Shown here one piece after another: positions 11,896 to 24,640 of a stretch of 64,000 nucleotides of DNA. Made by a program: the position numbers and the translations under genes. The notes under the pieces are model-generated. The model did no database searches and was not told the DNA's origin. It saw nothing but the letters and a program-made list of their open reading frames with translations. How positions within the stretch are numbered: the first letter of the stretch is position 1; each line of letters starts with the position of its first letter. This DNA comes from Sipunculus nudus (Eukaryota > Annelida > Sipuncula > Golfingiida > Sipunculidae). The stretch lies in contig CM049315.1 of assembly GCA_026874595.1 (NCBI GenBank), positions 66,783,916-66,847,915 of the forward strand, in the 5' to 3' direction.

Positions 11896-12480
11896 CGTTT
11901 CAACCTATTAACTATGTCTAATTATGTCATTATTTTGAATCAACATGCAGTTAATCTTATTGCCCATCTGATTGGAACGTTGGAATGTGAGTCAGCTGCA
12001 GGAAGGAAGGCTCGAAACTGCATGTTCTTGTAGATCAGTAATGCACGTCAGATTTTGAATGTTGCATCCAAAGAAAAGTGACGCTTAGCACGCTCATATG
12101 ACTACCTCGATAAGATGACCTCTAATTTTTGTCCAAGTCTATGTACCATATGTATATACGATGGTTTAAGATAGTTTCATTGAGAGAGAGTGACCAATGT
12201 AATAAAGAGATAATCGTGATTTAGAAAATGTATATATAGAAACGAACCGGTGACGTTTGCGATTTCATTAAATTATTGCAATGCACATTATTTTGCTTCC
12301 ATTGGCCTATTACGGCTTACTCCGACATGAAAATCGGCGAGTTCATTGTATCCCCAAACAAAGTCGGGATACCATGGTTTAGGCATGGTCCCGCCGACGC
12401 CGCAGAGACTTATTTCAAGCGAGATAACTCGAACAATATTTCACGGATCTTTACAAACTTGATATGTGGATAAATATGGG
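11896..12480. other. Intergenic, no gene seen
   Basis: AT-rich sequence without convincing reading frames or repeats. Confidence 0.5.
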
Positions 12481-13660
12481 AAAGAGGATGACGTCTTTAA
12501 AAATGGGACCATGACTTTTTTTATGGAAAGCGACCTTGACCTTAAATAAGTCACTTTTGGGGATAAATCACATAAATTCTTAAAATATCTAAAGAAATCT
12601 TGCATTGATTGATCCAAAAATCAACTTGAATGAAGATCTTTGATAGTGTTGTCATTTGACGGAAACTGGTGGCGCCACCTATTATCCTTTTCTTGTTAAC
12701 GTGCCGTTTAATACCCCCAGCATTGCCACCCTACGGTACTATAAGCATTATAAGTTAAAAACTAATGAATAGATTTCTTTTACATTATGCATATACATAG
12801 GTATGGTTTATATAATTTATAATTTATTTAAATTGGGGTCATGACCTTTCTTGTGAGAGTGGTTTTGACCTTGAATATTGTCATATATGGTGAAAATCAC
12901 ACAAAATCATAAATATCTTCATAAGTGATGCATGAATCGGTCCAAAAATCAAGATGACCGATGATCCTGAATAGTGTTCTCTTCTGCGAAAGACAGGTGG
13001 CGCCACCTTTAACAATTGTTAAAAACACTAATTAACAATTGGGCAGAAATTGTGCATGTCCATTGAAACTGGATAACTCCTTCTTGTATTCAAGACTGGT
13101 GGCGCCATCAGCAATAGTTTTTCTGTGGCGTCCATCCGTACATTTGCTTTAGGTGATCATTGCTCATATCCCAGGAGTGGTTCGATGTATTTGTCTGAAA
13201 TTTGGCTCGTACATACATCTTGGAGAGTTTTCTCGTAGACCAGACAGGTCGCGCCTCCAACCTTCCCTTTTTCATCGAATAAATAATCGATATATCTCAG
13301 TATTGGCCTTAAACTGTACATGTCCATCGATCTTGGGTACCACCATCTTGTATTCAAGACTGGGGCGCCATCTGCAGTTGTCTTTGGGGGCGTCCGTCCG
13401 TCTGTTTGGTTAAATCTTTCATCAGCCTGAAATTTTGGCATGTTTATCCGTCTTAAGTAGCTTTGTGAGAGTGGCCTTGACCTTGAATATTCACATTTGA
13501 ATATTCCAATATTTGTTGAAAAATATTGTTTCTGATGTTGATTTATGGAAGAAACCGTGGTCGCTTGCCAAGTGTGAGTATATGCTGCTGAAGATGAGAG
13601 CATATTCATAAAGGGGGATTTACTGTCTGGGGATACTATGGCTTCTGCGGTGCAAAGAAA
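12481..13660 (+). repeat. Diverged repeats with GGTGGCGCCACC cores and TGACCTTGA motifs
   Basis: Successive blocks of about 300 bp each carry a TGACCTTGA phrase and then ACTGGTGGCGCCACCT or a decayed form (12665, 12995, 13100, 13245, 13360). ORFs in both strands overlap these blocks and are artefacts. Confidence 0.65.
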
Positions 13661-14310
13661 TTCTGGTTGTCTCTAACGTTTTTCGTTTTGTTTTAAGCAA
13701 AAATTAATCGGTAAACAAAGAGGTAAAACACATGGTAAATAATTGCGAATAGTAATCAATGTATGTTCCAAGGCTCCTGATGAATACTTGGAGGCTCAAA
13801 GATCTGTAAAAGTCTGACTGGAAGGAGCCTGTACTATATCAAACGGTCATTACGCATATCCTTCCTTGATACATTATAGACAATGATGTTTAAAGGGAAA
13901 TTTGTAAAAACCAAAAACCCTCTGAGAGACTTGGTCATACTTTAGCAATTTACAACCAAATAAAAATCCACCTTGAACAAATGTTTTTAAACATCCACCT
14001 TTAATCTCCTTTAAAATCCACGGTTACCAACCTTCTAAACTGACAGTGTTTTAAACTAAATGAGGCACCATGAAAGAACACCTTTTTTCTCTGAACAGAA
14101 TTATCACTTTATTATGATTTGGTATTTAAGTACTAAACGTGCACATAATTCATAACTCGGATCAGCCGAACAACCTAGATACAAGAACAAGTCATCCAAG
14201 AACATGTACGTAGACAAATGTAAGCGAGTGTTCCCAACACAGAAGATCAGCAATTAGTCCTACTCTTTGCGGCAACAGGTTTCTCTGCCTTTTTACAGTT
14301 ACGAGGTCCA

Positions 14311-14361
<51 letters not shown>

Positions 14362-14905
14362 AAATACCACCTATTAATGTGGGTGCAAATTAATTAATTT
14401 CTGTGCAAATAATGTTCATTCCACCGAACTGTACCATTTAATATGTTTGTGCTCGTTTGCAAAGGAGAGTACTATTTAAACCACGTTTCTCCGGGCAAAG
14501 AATATTCCGTAACCCAAATGCTTCCTTTCAAATCCCATCATATACAAAACTGAAACAAAAATTGGCTGAAAACATCAAATAACTTGTGTTTTTCTGTACA
14601 TTACATTAACTAGGAAAATAGTAAACAATAAAACGGCTTTACACTATTCATTGGTATTATCAAATAAATGGGAAAAATAACTGGCTTAAGGATACATACT
14701 TCATTTTCTAAACTAACACTTCATTATGTCATCCAGTTATTAACAACAATGTCGTCACATTCGAACCTGAACTGAACGACTAAGTTGTTTGTAAACCAAA
14801 GGCGTCATTACATAGAAACTATTAAACCTGATATTTTTCATCAACCGGGCAAAATGCATTTTACAATATTTAGATATTTCGACCTCTCTAATCTAAGGAA
14901 AAATG
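13661..14905. other. Intergenic, no gene seen
   Basis: AT-rich. Apart from the TA run near 14313 nothing stands out. Confidence 0.5.
14313..14358. repeat. (TA)n microsatellite
   Basis: Uninterrupted TA run. Confidence 0.97.
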
Positions 14906-14911
14906 TTTATT
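14906..14911 (-). terminator. Candidate polyadenylation signal of BTB gene 2
   Basis: AATAAA on the minus strand, 310 bp after the stop of gene 2. The A+T content makes chance hits likely. Confidence 0.35.
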
Positions 14912-15220
14912 GTTTACATACCTCAATTTTCTGAAAATTATCAATGAGAAAAAATATAAGGCCTTCAAGAAGATTGTATGCATTAGTATGTTAATAATAT
15001 TAAGCTATGTGGATAAATATTTTGAAAATTACATATAAAAACCACAGAGGGTATCGCAATATAATTAATATTGGTAAGTTTAGAATAAATTGATACCATT
15101 AACAATGCGCAATTAAAAGTAAAACCTGACACGTCAACCACCATTTTAAAAAGATAAAAAAAATATCTTCAAAGTTAGTATTCTTGAATAACAATATAAA
15201 AAAATTCTTAAATATTTTTT

Positions 15221-17957
15221 TCACAAAAATTGGGGAACAGCAGAAGGACACTGCATCCATTGCCTGACGATGGTGTCCGTGAAGACGGCGTCAGAGTCGT
15301 CTTCTTCCTGTTCGTCCGCATCCGCTCCATCACTTACACGTGCCACCGCCGTGCCATCCTCGTGAGACATTGATCCCTCCCTCCTTCGGTTCCTGATTTC
15401 CGTTAAGGTCTTTCGGATGTCACTTGGACTAAGTAAGCATTCATCCATGTTTTCGTCGCAGGAAACCTCATCCAAATGGTCCAGGAAGGTGGACTTCACC
15501 ATTGTAATATGTATTCTTGATGGTGGATGTTTTGATGGCACGGGCGGGATCTCTGCATAACGCTCGCTGAAGGGATTGTAGATACCCATTTTCATGTAAA
15601 TGGACTTGTTTTGTTTGAAGGACAAGTAAAAGACCCCTTCATCTTCACCAGGTAGCGCCGCCATCACCTCATGGGTATTTCTGATTGGACGGTCTTTCGG
15701 AAAAGGTTTTATCTTCCATGCGTTTTTAGGTATGTCGTAAACCAGAGTTTTTTTACCACGCTTAATGAACAGTTCCCTCTCTGTACCTAAGACATCAAAC
15801 ACTTCGTCTAGCTTTAGTTTAGCCAGGAATGCTCTCAGTGGAATATTTCCATCAGGGCATGCCAGCTCTCGTAATTGGCCTAATTGTGGTATCAAATGCC
15901 AGATGAAGAGCTTTGATGAATTCCGCACACAAATAATGTACGCCGTGCCGTCTTTCCTCCTCACAACTTTAACGTTCAAGCAGGCACCTCCAGGCTTACT
16001 CCTTCCCTCACACAGGGGCTGCCACGTTAACGTCTCCAGGTCAAAATACTGAATCCGCAGTCTCCATGTCAGCATGTTCTCACTTATACACAGAACGATA
16101 TCTTCCATAAAAACATCTGCAGAAACATCCTCCTCAAGTATCTCCTCCTTAACACAGTAAAGACTATCACTGAGACACAGGAAGTAGTATCGTTGCCCGA
16201 GATGCCCCATCCGAGACTTGGTTTCAGGATACGCCGGAGGGATCTGAATCACGGTCTTAGTTAATATATTCAATAAATTGAACCTCTCTTGTGCAGACCG
16301 AAAACCTACAAAATCTGCACCGGGTCCAGCTCCAAACAAATGCAGGGTAATGTTCCCGTACAGCTCGGTGCAGTTCTCAGGGATCTTCACCGTCAGCCAT
16401 TTCTTCTTTTCGGGTCTGTAGATCAGGTGTATACCCTCACTGTAATTACGGTAATAAATTACTTCTTCCAGTTTTTCAGTGTTGTCTGTTGCGGGCTGCC
16501 AGTGACAACCCTTTTCTGCTTTGGCAGTCTTACACTCTGCACTAGTTGTTACTGACTTCTTCAAGTAGCTTGCAGCTTCTTCAAGATCTCCTATGATGCC
16601 CTCCCTTCCCGGTTTATCTAATTCCTGCCATCTTTGTAGAAAGTCCTTCATCATGTGGTAGGTACAAAACTTACCAATCCCTTCTTTTATGAAATGCAGC
16701 AAGTGACGCAGCTGTACATTGAGTGTTTCTTTTGACTTAATGAGGGTATCATGAAACCGACTGACTGCCACTTCCTTGGCAAAGACTTCAACATCCCCCA
16801 TCAACAACTTATGGCTTAATGCCCAGGTCCAAAAACAGGTTCTCAAACTAAGTGTCTTCAGCAGAAACTCCACGCAGAGTTCCTCTAAACCTTTCATTTC
16901 AAATATTCGAGAAGCAGATATAATCTCTTCTATGTTGTCCCTCTCAATATTGAGTTTACGTTGATAGATAAAAACCAAGACCAGATTGACTGGTCGGATG
17001 GAATCGAACTTATTTGATAGGTTTACCTCTTCTTTCCGAGAACTGTCATAATTTGGGAACTTCCTCCTAAAATAAGGACTGTTGCCGGCCAGAACACATT
17101 GATGTGCAACTCTCTGTTCATTTCCAACCGTGATTCTGACATCACCGTACTCGGACATTTGACATTTCTGACACAGCTGCACCTGTTGACCTTCAAACTT
17201 TCTTGCCCTACCGATGAATGTGGGCTGGTCACTCTGTAGTCTTCTGTCCTGGAAGCAAAATCATAGTAAAGATTGTTAGCTTTCGCTAAATACAACATTT
17301 TATTTTAATAGACAGTAGTGTTTAGTCAAGAAGGATGTCCATTTAATACTTTAGCCACTGATACAGGAATTTGCAGATTTTCCGCTTTGTCATTGATACT
17401 TTAATAACAAATATATGGTGAGTATATCATTATTCTGGAACATAAACATAAAAAGTAGTAATGACATTTGTCACATGATTATATTCATATTGGCTCAAAT
17501 AAATGTACTGCAGTAATCTCATCTTATTTAAATTTAGAGTAAATTATTTATTTCATACATTAAGGTATATACTATATAAATACCCATATTAAATTAAACG
17601 TAAATTATATGTCAGATTATTTACCAAAACAATACAAGACAAAGCGAAATACAGAAATAAATCCATATCAGGTAACATATTAGATATAAAAAATCTTTTA
17701 AAGAGAATTTACGTAATTCTAATAAATATGTTTGTACTCAAAAAATCAAACTGAAGCAGCAAAACTAATCTTTATGTGTTTATACACGCGTGTAGTATTA
17801 TGTCAGTTTTAATCCAACTATGGACAATTATCTTAACTTTTGTAGGTCTCGACAGGGATTTTTTATATTTTGAAATTAACCCAAAAGGGTACAAATGGCA
17901 TACTCTATTTTTCGAAATCAGGCGTTCAAAATGGGTGAACACCTTTCATCTTACCAT
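15221..17957 (-). CDS. BTB-BACK protein, gene 2 of cluster
   Basis: The main exon is 15221-17248 (675 codons plus TGA). Its acceptor (TTGCTTCCAG) lies just before 17248. The exon opens DRRLQSDQPTFIGRARK, matching genes 1 and 4. The proposed first coding exon is only the ATG at 17957-17955, directly followed by GTAAGA. An in-frame stop lies upstream and no other ATG precedes it. That gives 676 residues: BTB about 24-135 (VAHQCVLAGNSPYF), BACK about 136-230 (FWTWALSHKLL; LLHFIKEGIGKFC), a beta-rich kelch-like region about 260-600 (LIYRPEKKKWLTV, VVRRKDGTAYIICVR, FPKDRPIR, MGIYNPFSERY) and an acidic tail (ADEQEEDDSD). The kelch diglycine pairs are absent. Predicted role: cullin-3 adaptor, substrate unknown. 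The internal GTG at 17182 is not a real start. The main exon is secure; the first exon is tentative. Confidence 0.88.
17249..17954 (-). other. Intron 1 of BTB gene 2 (proposed)
   Basis: 706 bp, AT-rich, donor GTAAGA, acceptor TTCCAG, phase 0. No repeat of note. If the true first exon lies elsewhere the acceptor still holds. Confidence 0.55.
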
Positions 17958-18200
17958 ATTTTCCTGAGCGGGAAAGCGGGAACTTCGTTCCAGTCGAATA
18001 GATTTAGCCTACGTCTGTAAAACTGAACTCCACCAGACACAGATTCACTTAGGCACCCTATGTGAGCTGGGGACGGGTGGTAAATGGAGAGAACCCGGTA
18101 GTATACAGTATGACCGCTGTTGGTGGATTGCAAAACAAACATTTCCAAACTGGCTATGGGCCAATATTCCCAGAAATACCTTTTATCCACCGTAGCACAG
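17958..18200 (-). promoter_or_regulatory. Promoter/5' UTR region of BTB gene 2 with STAT-like site
   Basis: TTCTGGGAA at 18175-18167 on the coding strand within GGTATTTCTGGGAATATTGG, about 210 bp before the proposed ATG. The adjoining ATTGG is an inverted CCAAT box. The core is nearly the same as upstream of gene 3. A 102-residue frame over this stretch has no recognisable domain and is probably UTR. Confidence 0.5.
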
Positions 18201-18780
18201 GTACTAGGTAGATCAGGTAAACATACCATAAACAGACCTGTAGCCGAGTTAACGACCACGTGAGAACCATAGAATACTGTTTTTTGTTGAATGTGTACAT
18301 TTGCCTGCTGGGAACACAGAATGAATGCCTAAATCGTTATGATCAAATCATGACAGGAGTACATTTTATGACCGGAATATGTGTTAAGTCTGGCTCTAAG
18401 TTGTATACTAGAATTTAATAATCAAAATACTAATTCAGTGCTACAATACCATATTACCGATTTTGCTTCGGGCTTATTTACAAATATCAAGTGATTTTTA
18501 AGGGGATTTATTTTCTAGTTTATATTAATTTATATCGCCAAACATATACAATTTTTTAAATAAAACATATTATCTGGATCAGCAAGCTGGGAAGGCTTCA
18601 GATCAAGTACAAAGATTTAATACAGATTTAATTTGTTTTCCAGCATATATGTCCCTATCGCTGTGCGCGTCAATAATTCTAAATGGACATGTTACTTCCC
18701 AGTCGTTTCCAATACGTATTGCACTAGATGGAATGTTGGCTCTTTGCCCTTAGGCATGTAAACACAGACCTTAAGCCCCT
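18201..18780. other. Intergenic, no gene seen
   Basis: AT-rich sequence upstream of the gene 2 promoter with nothing I can identify. Confidence 0.5.
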
Positions 18781-19056
18781 TTCACACATTCACGGATAGC
18801 ATCACGGATCATCCCGGATAATCGTTCCGGGATCGTCCGTGTTAATTTCGGCATCATCCGTGTTAACTCCGGCATCATCCGTGTTAACTCCGGCATCATC
18901 CGTGTTAACTCCGGCATTACCATGTAGGCATCCGGGGTGATCCTTGGTGCACCGGCATGTTCGGAGAAAAAATTAAACCTGCGGAATTTTTCGTTCCGGA
19001 GTACACGGATTTAAAATTGCCCGTATCACTCCTTGTTGGCACCGTGCACCTCCGTA
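18781..19056 (+). repeat. Interspersed repeat with four 21-bp tandem units
   Basis: GTGTTAACTCCGGCATCATCC-type units, broken by small changes, run from about 18838 to 18920 inside a segment rich in CACGGAT and CATCCGTG. The LINE 3' tail abuts this segment, so the LINE probably inserted into or beside it. Confidence 0.7.
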
Positions 19057-19391
19057 TATTTATTTATTTATTTATTTATTATAATATTGTGAAGGGTGGC
19101 CTGTACCAGAATAAGAATTCTGTTATAAGCAGGGCCCTCTTCCAAGATATACAAGATATTATAAACAATGGAACATGATAATAAAAATACATAAAAGTAC
19201 ATGTACAATGCGAAATATAAAAGACATAATGCGACTGTAAAATCATTACAAAGGAATGATAATATCATAAAATTAATAAAAGGGACGGTACTAACAGCGG
19301 TAAGAGCAACGATTACATCTAGAACAATTTCGTGCTGTGATAAGATTATGACATCATTGTAAAATCGGAGAAGTACGAACGTGATAATTTT

Positions 19392-22330
19392 TTAAAAATG
19401 CTGCAAATTAGAAGCAAACTTCATGTGTCGAGGAAGGGAGTTCCATAGAGTACTGCCTGCATAAAAAGAGGTAGCCTTGAAGGCTTCAATACGCGGTTTC
19501 GGAAGGATACAGTTTTTGTTTTCGGTTAACCGCGTCGAATAATTATGAATGCCCTTCGCCATATGAAAATTCTTACATAAATATGAAGGGGCTAAATCAT
19601 TTATGCATTTATAGGTTAAAATAGATAGGAGGTACAAATATCACTGTTCAATTGTCATTAGGCCTATTTCTTTCACTAAATCTAAACTTCTTTGAGTTGG
19701 GTCGTAATTTTTTGTTATTATCCTAGCCACACGACACTGCATTCGTTGGATTGCGGCACGGAATGTGCTGGGACAGCTGCCCCATACTGTTAGACTATAA
19801 TCTATTGAGGGTTGAACAAAGGCGTGATATAAAGTGACTAAAAACTTCTGTGGTAGAAATTTGCTGAGCCAATGTAAAAGTCCAATTTTGCAACATAGCT
19901 TTTTAAAAACGGTAGAAGTGTGAGATTTCCATGTGAGATGGGCGTCAATGATCAAGCCAAGATGAGAAAATTCATCGACATTCGGGACAATATCTTTATC
20001 GATAATTATTTGTAATGAATTTGATTGTTTGCGTTGCTTGGAACTCACAAGCATAGTAGCTGATTTTTTGGCGTTTGCAATTAGTTTGTTTTTATTAAGC
20101 CATTTAGTAACTTGGTCTACAGCAGCCTGTAACTTATGTTGTGCTGATTCGCGATCGATGCCGTCTGCGTATAGCGTGATGTCGTCAGCATAAATCGGGC
20201 ATTTTGCGTTTGTTACATTATCGGGCAAGTCATTAAGATATAGTAGGAAAAGAATGGGTCCAAGTACAGTGCCTTGTGGTACACCTGTATCGATGGTTTT
20301 CACCTCAGAATTATAGTTATTGAAGCAGACAAACTGCTTTCGGTCGTATAAATAATTATAAAACCAGGTGTGCGAGTTTCCATTTACGCCATACTGTTTT
20401 AATTTACCCAATAATATATCGTGATTTAGGTAATCAAAACCTTTTTTAAGGTCGAGAAAGCATATGGAGTTTACACGTCCGCAGTTCATAACTGTCAGCC
20501 AATTATCAACTATTCTATGTAATGCAATTTGGGTAGAGTTGTTTGCAAGAAAGGCAGTTTGTTCAGGAGATATCAAGCGTTTGTGGTTTAAGTAATTAAG
20601 GAGATGACGTTTAATGTGCTTCTCTTAGATTTTAATCACATGGCTGGTGATCGAAATTGGCCGGTAATTGTTAGTATCAGAAAGTTTCCCCTTACCCTTA
20701 TAAATGGGTACCACCCTTGCACACTTCCAGTCAGGAAGAACTATTCCTGTACTGAGTGATAAGTTAAGAATATGTGTCAGCGATGGCGCTAAGATGACCG
20801 CGGCCTCTCCAAGTAAGAACCCCGGCATATTAAGGACATCAATTCCATGTTTATTCTTAAATGCGACTAGAAGTTTCACGACATCCTGTTGGCTCATTTG
20901 AGGGATTGAAAACCAAGAATCAGTAAAATCAGGTTGGTCCTGCACAACATCTTTGGTAAATGCTTTGGTTAAGGTTTTTCCAACTGAGGCAAAGAAGTCA
21001 TTCAGGTCATCCGCAGTTAGATCTGGACTATCTTGACCCCGGCTAACTGGATTGATCACGTGTTTTAAAGACTGCCAAATCTCCTTGGGAGATTTTGATG
21101 ACTGTGCCTTGTGTCTATAAAAGGAACGTTTCAGTTGACGGATCATGCAAGTGACCCGATTACGTAACCGCCTGAACTGTGCCCACAGCTGTGGATCATT
21201 ATTTGACACAGCAGATTTACGAATGCGTTCTCGGTTATATATTAGACGCTGGATATCAGGTGACATCCAGGGATTGTGTCTATTATTTCTAACTCTAAAC
21301 GTTCTAAAAGGTGCGTGTTTATTACATATGGTCAGAAATTCATCACGCCATAGATTCCAGGCTGAGATGACATCATTTACATCAGGAAGACAGTGAAATG
21401 TTAATGATGACTGAATGGACCGCTTGAAGGCAAGGGGATCAAATTTCTTAAAGGACTGAATGGACCGCTTGAAGGCAAGGGGATCAAATTTCTTAAAGGA
21501 CCTAACTCTCACAAATTTGGTTCCTTTTTGGCAACTGCCTCCTGAGAGCCGGGTAAAAATAATATAATGATCGCTAAGTGACCATGGAATAACGCCGGAT
21601 GATGAGTGAATACTGGGTGTATTTGTAAAAATCAAATCTATCGTACTGGATGAGGTTGCGGTGACTCGAGTTGGGGAGGTTATAAGTTGATGAAGGTTGT
21701 ATGATGTGGCCATATTCACCAACTCAACATTTATAGACGCTTTGGGGTTATTGAAATCAATATTAAAATCGCCTATGATCACTGTATGAACATGTTTAGC
21801 CATAGCAAGGCTAATGTTATCGAAGAGAAGTTGTAAATAACTTTTGTCAGAGTGAGGCGGTCTATATATACACCCGATCAGAGAGTTACGTCTGTTCCAT
21901 TGAATTTGGACCCAGATTATTTCTAGATGATCATTAGAAATAAAAGGACATACGATAGATTGCAAGGAACTTTGTACATAAATGGCAAACCTCCACCATG
22001 TCTAGTTCGGTCTTTTCGGTAGAGAGTATACCCCGGGATTTCGATTTCATGGGTTGCGATACTATCGTCCAACCGAGTCTCAGTGAGACATACTACATGG
22101 ACCGAACCAACCTTTAGGAGGAGCACTAATTCGTCGAACTTGGGAGGAAGACTTCTTACATTTAAGTGGATTATAGTTAGGCCATTCTTCTTTCGGATAC
22201 ACTGTAGGAGTGTTTCAATTGAGGTACCATTATCATGCGTGTTTGAGGAAGGCACGTTTTGATAATCGGGAATGAACCCGTCATTGTTGTGACCAGGTAA
22301 GTAACTCTCGTTGTAAGGGGTACTGTTCAT
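19392..22330 (-). pseudogene. LINE ORF2: endonuclease plus reverse transcriptase, broken
   Basis: The frame begins at ATG 22330, three bases after the ORF1 stop. Endonuclease motifs seen: HLNVRSL, LTETRLDD, GDFNIDF and SLSDHYI (exonuclease-endonuclease-phosphatase fold). A frameshift lies near 21965-21940, where GGG is followed by a damaged segment. Reverse transcriptase motifs: LDLKKGFDYLNHDIL, TGVPQGTVLGPILFLLY and the catalytic YADD at about 20190. The CR1-style C-terminus (STLWNSLP) ends at 19392. In-frame stops are TAA at 20627-20625 and TGA at 19643-19641. A 45-bp direct duplication at 21409-21500 repeats SFKKFDPLAFKRSIQ. If intact the protein would be near 980 residues, normal for the group. 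Confidence 0.88.
21409..21500 (-). repeat. 45-bp tandem duplication inside LINE ORF2
   Basis: Two identical 45-bp units in direct tandem, keeping frame and repeating 15 residues. Perfect identity suggests a recent event after insertion. Confidence 0.9.
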
Positions 22331-22332
22331 GT

Positions 22333-24486
22333 TTATTCTATTACTGCTTGCTTGTGAAAATTTTTTTGAGAGGTTGCGATTTTGATTACATCACATATAT
22401 TTGAACGGAATGCCTTTGAGCCTTTCTTGTTTAGATGGAGGTTGTCAGATTTTAGTGTAAATGGACCAAGGTTATCATTCATTAGCAGAGTCCATCCGTT
22501 TTTTTCAGCGTAGATTTCTAGTGCGGCAATCAGAAGTCTTATTCTTTTAGAGTATATCTTAGAGGGTCTGCTAATCACTGTGCTAAATGTGTGGTGCTTA
22601 ATACTAGGATTCTGTTTTATAATTGGCACAATCTTACGGAACTTACGAATGCTAGTGTCTGCATTTTCTTTGCTTACATGATTTGTACCGATGTGTATGA
22701 GAAGATGGTCAGATTTGACTTGCTTGATCCTATCAATAGCATGATCAAAAGTAAACACACTTGAGTCCACATGCACATTGACTTTGGTTTCATCGGAGAG
22801 GTCAGAAGAGTTCAAGTTCTTTGTCATTGAGTCCCCCAGGACAGTTACGTAAGAGGATTGGCAGGGCCTTGTTTTGTGTTGTTGTGTTCGTGTGAAGGCT
22901 TGGGCGTAGAGTTCCCTGATTTCTTCTGAGCTCTATTTACATGGCATGTTGCTGGGTTTACATTGGAGTCGTTGTGTACTTCTGAGGAAGCGTCTGTGCT
23001 AGGACACGCGTTTACGTCTCGGAAGCTGATAGTTGAGGCTGTTATCTTCACTCGTTGGATTTGATAGTGTGGAGTTTAGAAGAGTAATGGGTGTACTGGT
23101 ATTCAGCGTAGTCTGTGTTGCAGTGGTCTTGATTTTTGGAGTTGAGGGTGGATCATTTACTGGTGATGACGAAAGGCAGTTTGTTGTTACGTTACATTTG
23201 CATTGACAGCATCGTGTTGAGTTCGATGGAGTGATACGTTCCATGAAGGCATTAATCTGGGTTTGAAGGGCTATGTTTATCTCAATTAGCGACTCAAGGC
23301 GGGTAGCAAGGAGGTTGATTTTGTGTGGATAGTTTCTGCACGTTATACACGTCCAGATGCCAAGAGTTCCACTATCCTCTCCTACACATACTGGATGGAA
23401 CCAGCTCATACAGATGCAGCATCGAACCATAGATTCATCAGCATACTTGCGATCATATACACAGTCCTTAGAGCAATATGATTCTTCTTGATCTTTGGTT
23501 TCAAGGTTGCGTTTTGATTGCACTTTAAATGATGTTCTTTTTTTTTTGTATTACGTGTATGACGTTCACATGTAGCTTTATCAGGTGTTAGTTTATCACA
23601 GTTTGATTTTTTGTTCACCTCATTGTATGAATTAGGAGAGCAATGGGTGTTATCATTCAGCTCAGCGTTTGAAATAGGGGAGCAATGGATGTTATCATTC
23701 AGCTCAGCGTGTAACATTACACTAATATCCAGAGGTGATGGAGGCGACGTAAAGGCTGGCGATAATGGAGAGTCTTGAGGTATTGATGAGTTTATTTCAG
23801 GTAATGGACTCATTGAGTTGGAATTTTGAGGGGTCTTCTGGAAAAGATCCCCCAGGATGTTGTCTGTTGTTGTTGACCCTTTGTTCTCAATTGGGGATAA
23901 AGCGATGACCGCAACACTGGTTTCACTCAATCTGGTTTGTACTCTGTTGTTTATACCATTAGATATGAATAACGCTTTGCATGAAAGTACAGGTTTTGGT
24001 ATTGACGGGATTATATTGGCAAGTTCTGCCTGGATTGCTGACTTGCATTTTGTTTTCCTGAATTTGTTTAGGTCACACTTCTTCATATTATCACAGGCGC
24101 TTGAATCGCTATTTGTGTTGATATTGGCTTAAATAGTGTTCAATTTACCTTAACAACAATCCCCTACCGTTTAATGAGCTGTAAACCATGTTATATTGTT
24201 TGCCGGTACTTGTTTATATAATAGATACTTCTTAAATAAACAAGTACCGGCAAGCGATATATCATGGTTTAAAGCTCATTAAACGGCAGGGGATTGCTGT
24301 TAAGGTAAATTGAACACTATTTAAGCCAATATCAACACAAATAGCGATTCAAGCGCCTGTGATATTATGAACAGTGGTAATCCAGTTATTTGTGACGTCA
24401 CTGATGGCTTGCTCGAGTTTTTCTTTTGTCGGCACAGACAAGCTATCGAGCAGCATGTTAGATTGTTGAATCAGTTTGTCAGACAT
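22333..24486 (-). pseudogene. LINE ORF1: PHD finger plus SGNH esterase, broken
   Basis: Starts MSDKLIQQSNMLLDSLSV at 24486, then is split by the foldback element at 24361-24092 and resumes as KKCDLNKFRK. A Ser/Pro-rich region follows. The frame slips in an A-run near 23545 into a PHD-like zinc finger (YCSKDC, CCICMSWFHPVC, WTCITC). It slips again near 23040 and near 22850. The last part is an SGNH/GDSL esterase with VTVLGDSM (block I), HIGTNH (block III) and SDNLHL (D..H block V). Such an ORF1 is thought to assist retrotransposition, but this copy cannot make a full protein. Confidence 0.8.
24092..24361. mobile_element. 270-bp foldback MITE inserted in LINE ORF1
   Basis: Arms of about 127 bp (24092-24217 and 24236-24361), roughly 95% matched, around an 18-bp loop. 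Termini are CACAGGCGCTTGAATCGC. ATATTAT occurs on both sides (24085-24091 and 24362-24368) as a target duplication of up to 7 bp. Shorter versions (5 or 3 bp) are possible because the ends are ambiguous. Removing the element and one duplicate joins ..WITTVHN to MKKCDLN.. in frame, which confirms it as an insertion. No coding capacity. Confidence 0.88.
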
Positions 24487-24640
24487 GATTTCTTTTGCGT
24501 ATACACTAATATGAGTTCGATAAAACGTCTTAGTGACTGTTTATAGGAAGATGAGAGAACAGGACGCGGGGTTTGTTTAGTTTCCAGGGGCGACGTCTTG
24601 AATGTTATGATAGATAAACTTACTTTTCCGTCGTTGAAAT

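Larger units (their letters stand above)
19057..24640 (-). mobile_element. Degenerate CR1-like non-LTR retrotransposon (LINE)
   Basis: Read on the minus strand, ORF1 starts at 24486 and encodes a PHD-like zinc finger and an SGNH esterase. ORF2 starts at 22330 and encodes an endonuclease and reverse transcriptase. The 3' UTR ends in an (AAATA)-like tail at 19079-19057. An ORF1 with PHD and esterase domains is known in CR1-group LINEs. The copy is dead: at least three frameshifts, two in-frame stops and a foldback insertion. The 5' limit (24640) is a guess. Confidence 0.85.

Noticed and set aside
13157-13609. 150-codon minus-strand ORF
   Set aside because: Lies in diverged repeats, has a plus-strand counterpart and shows no domain.
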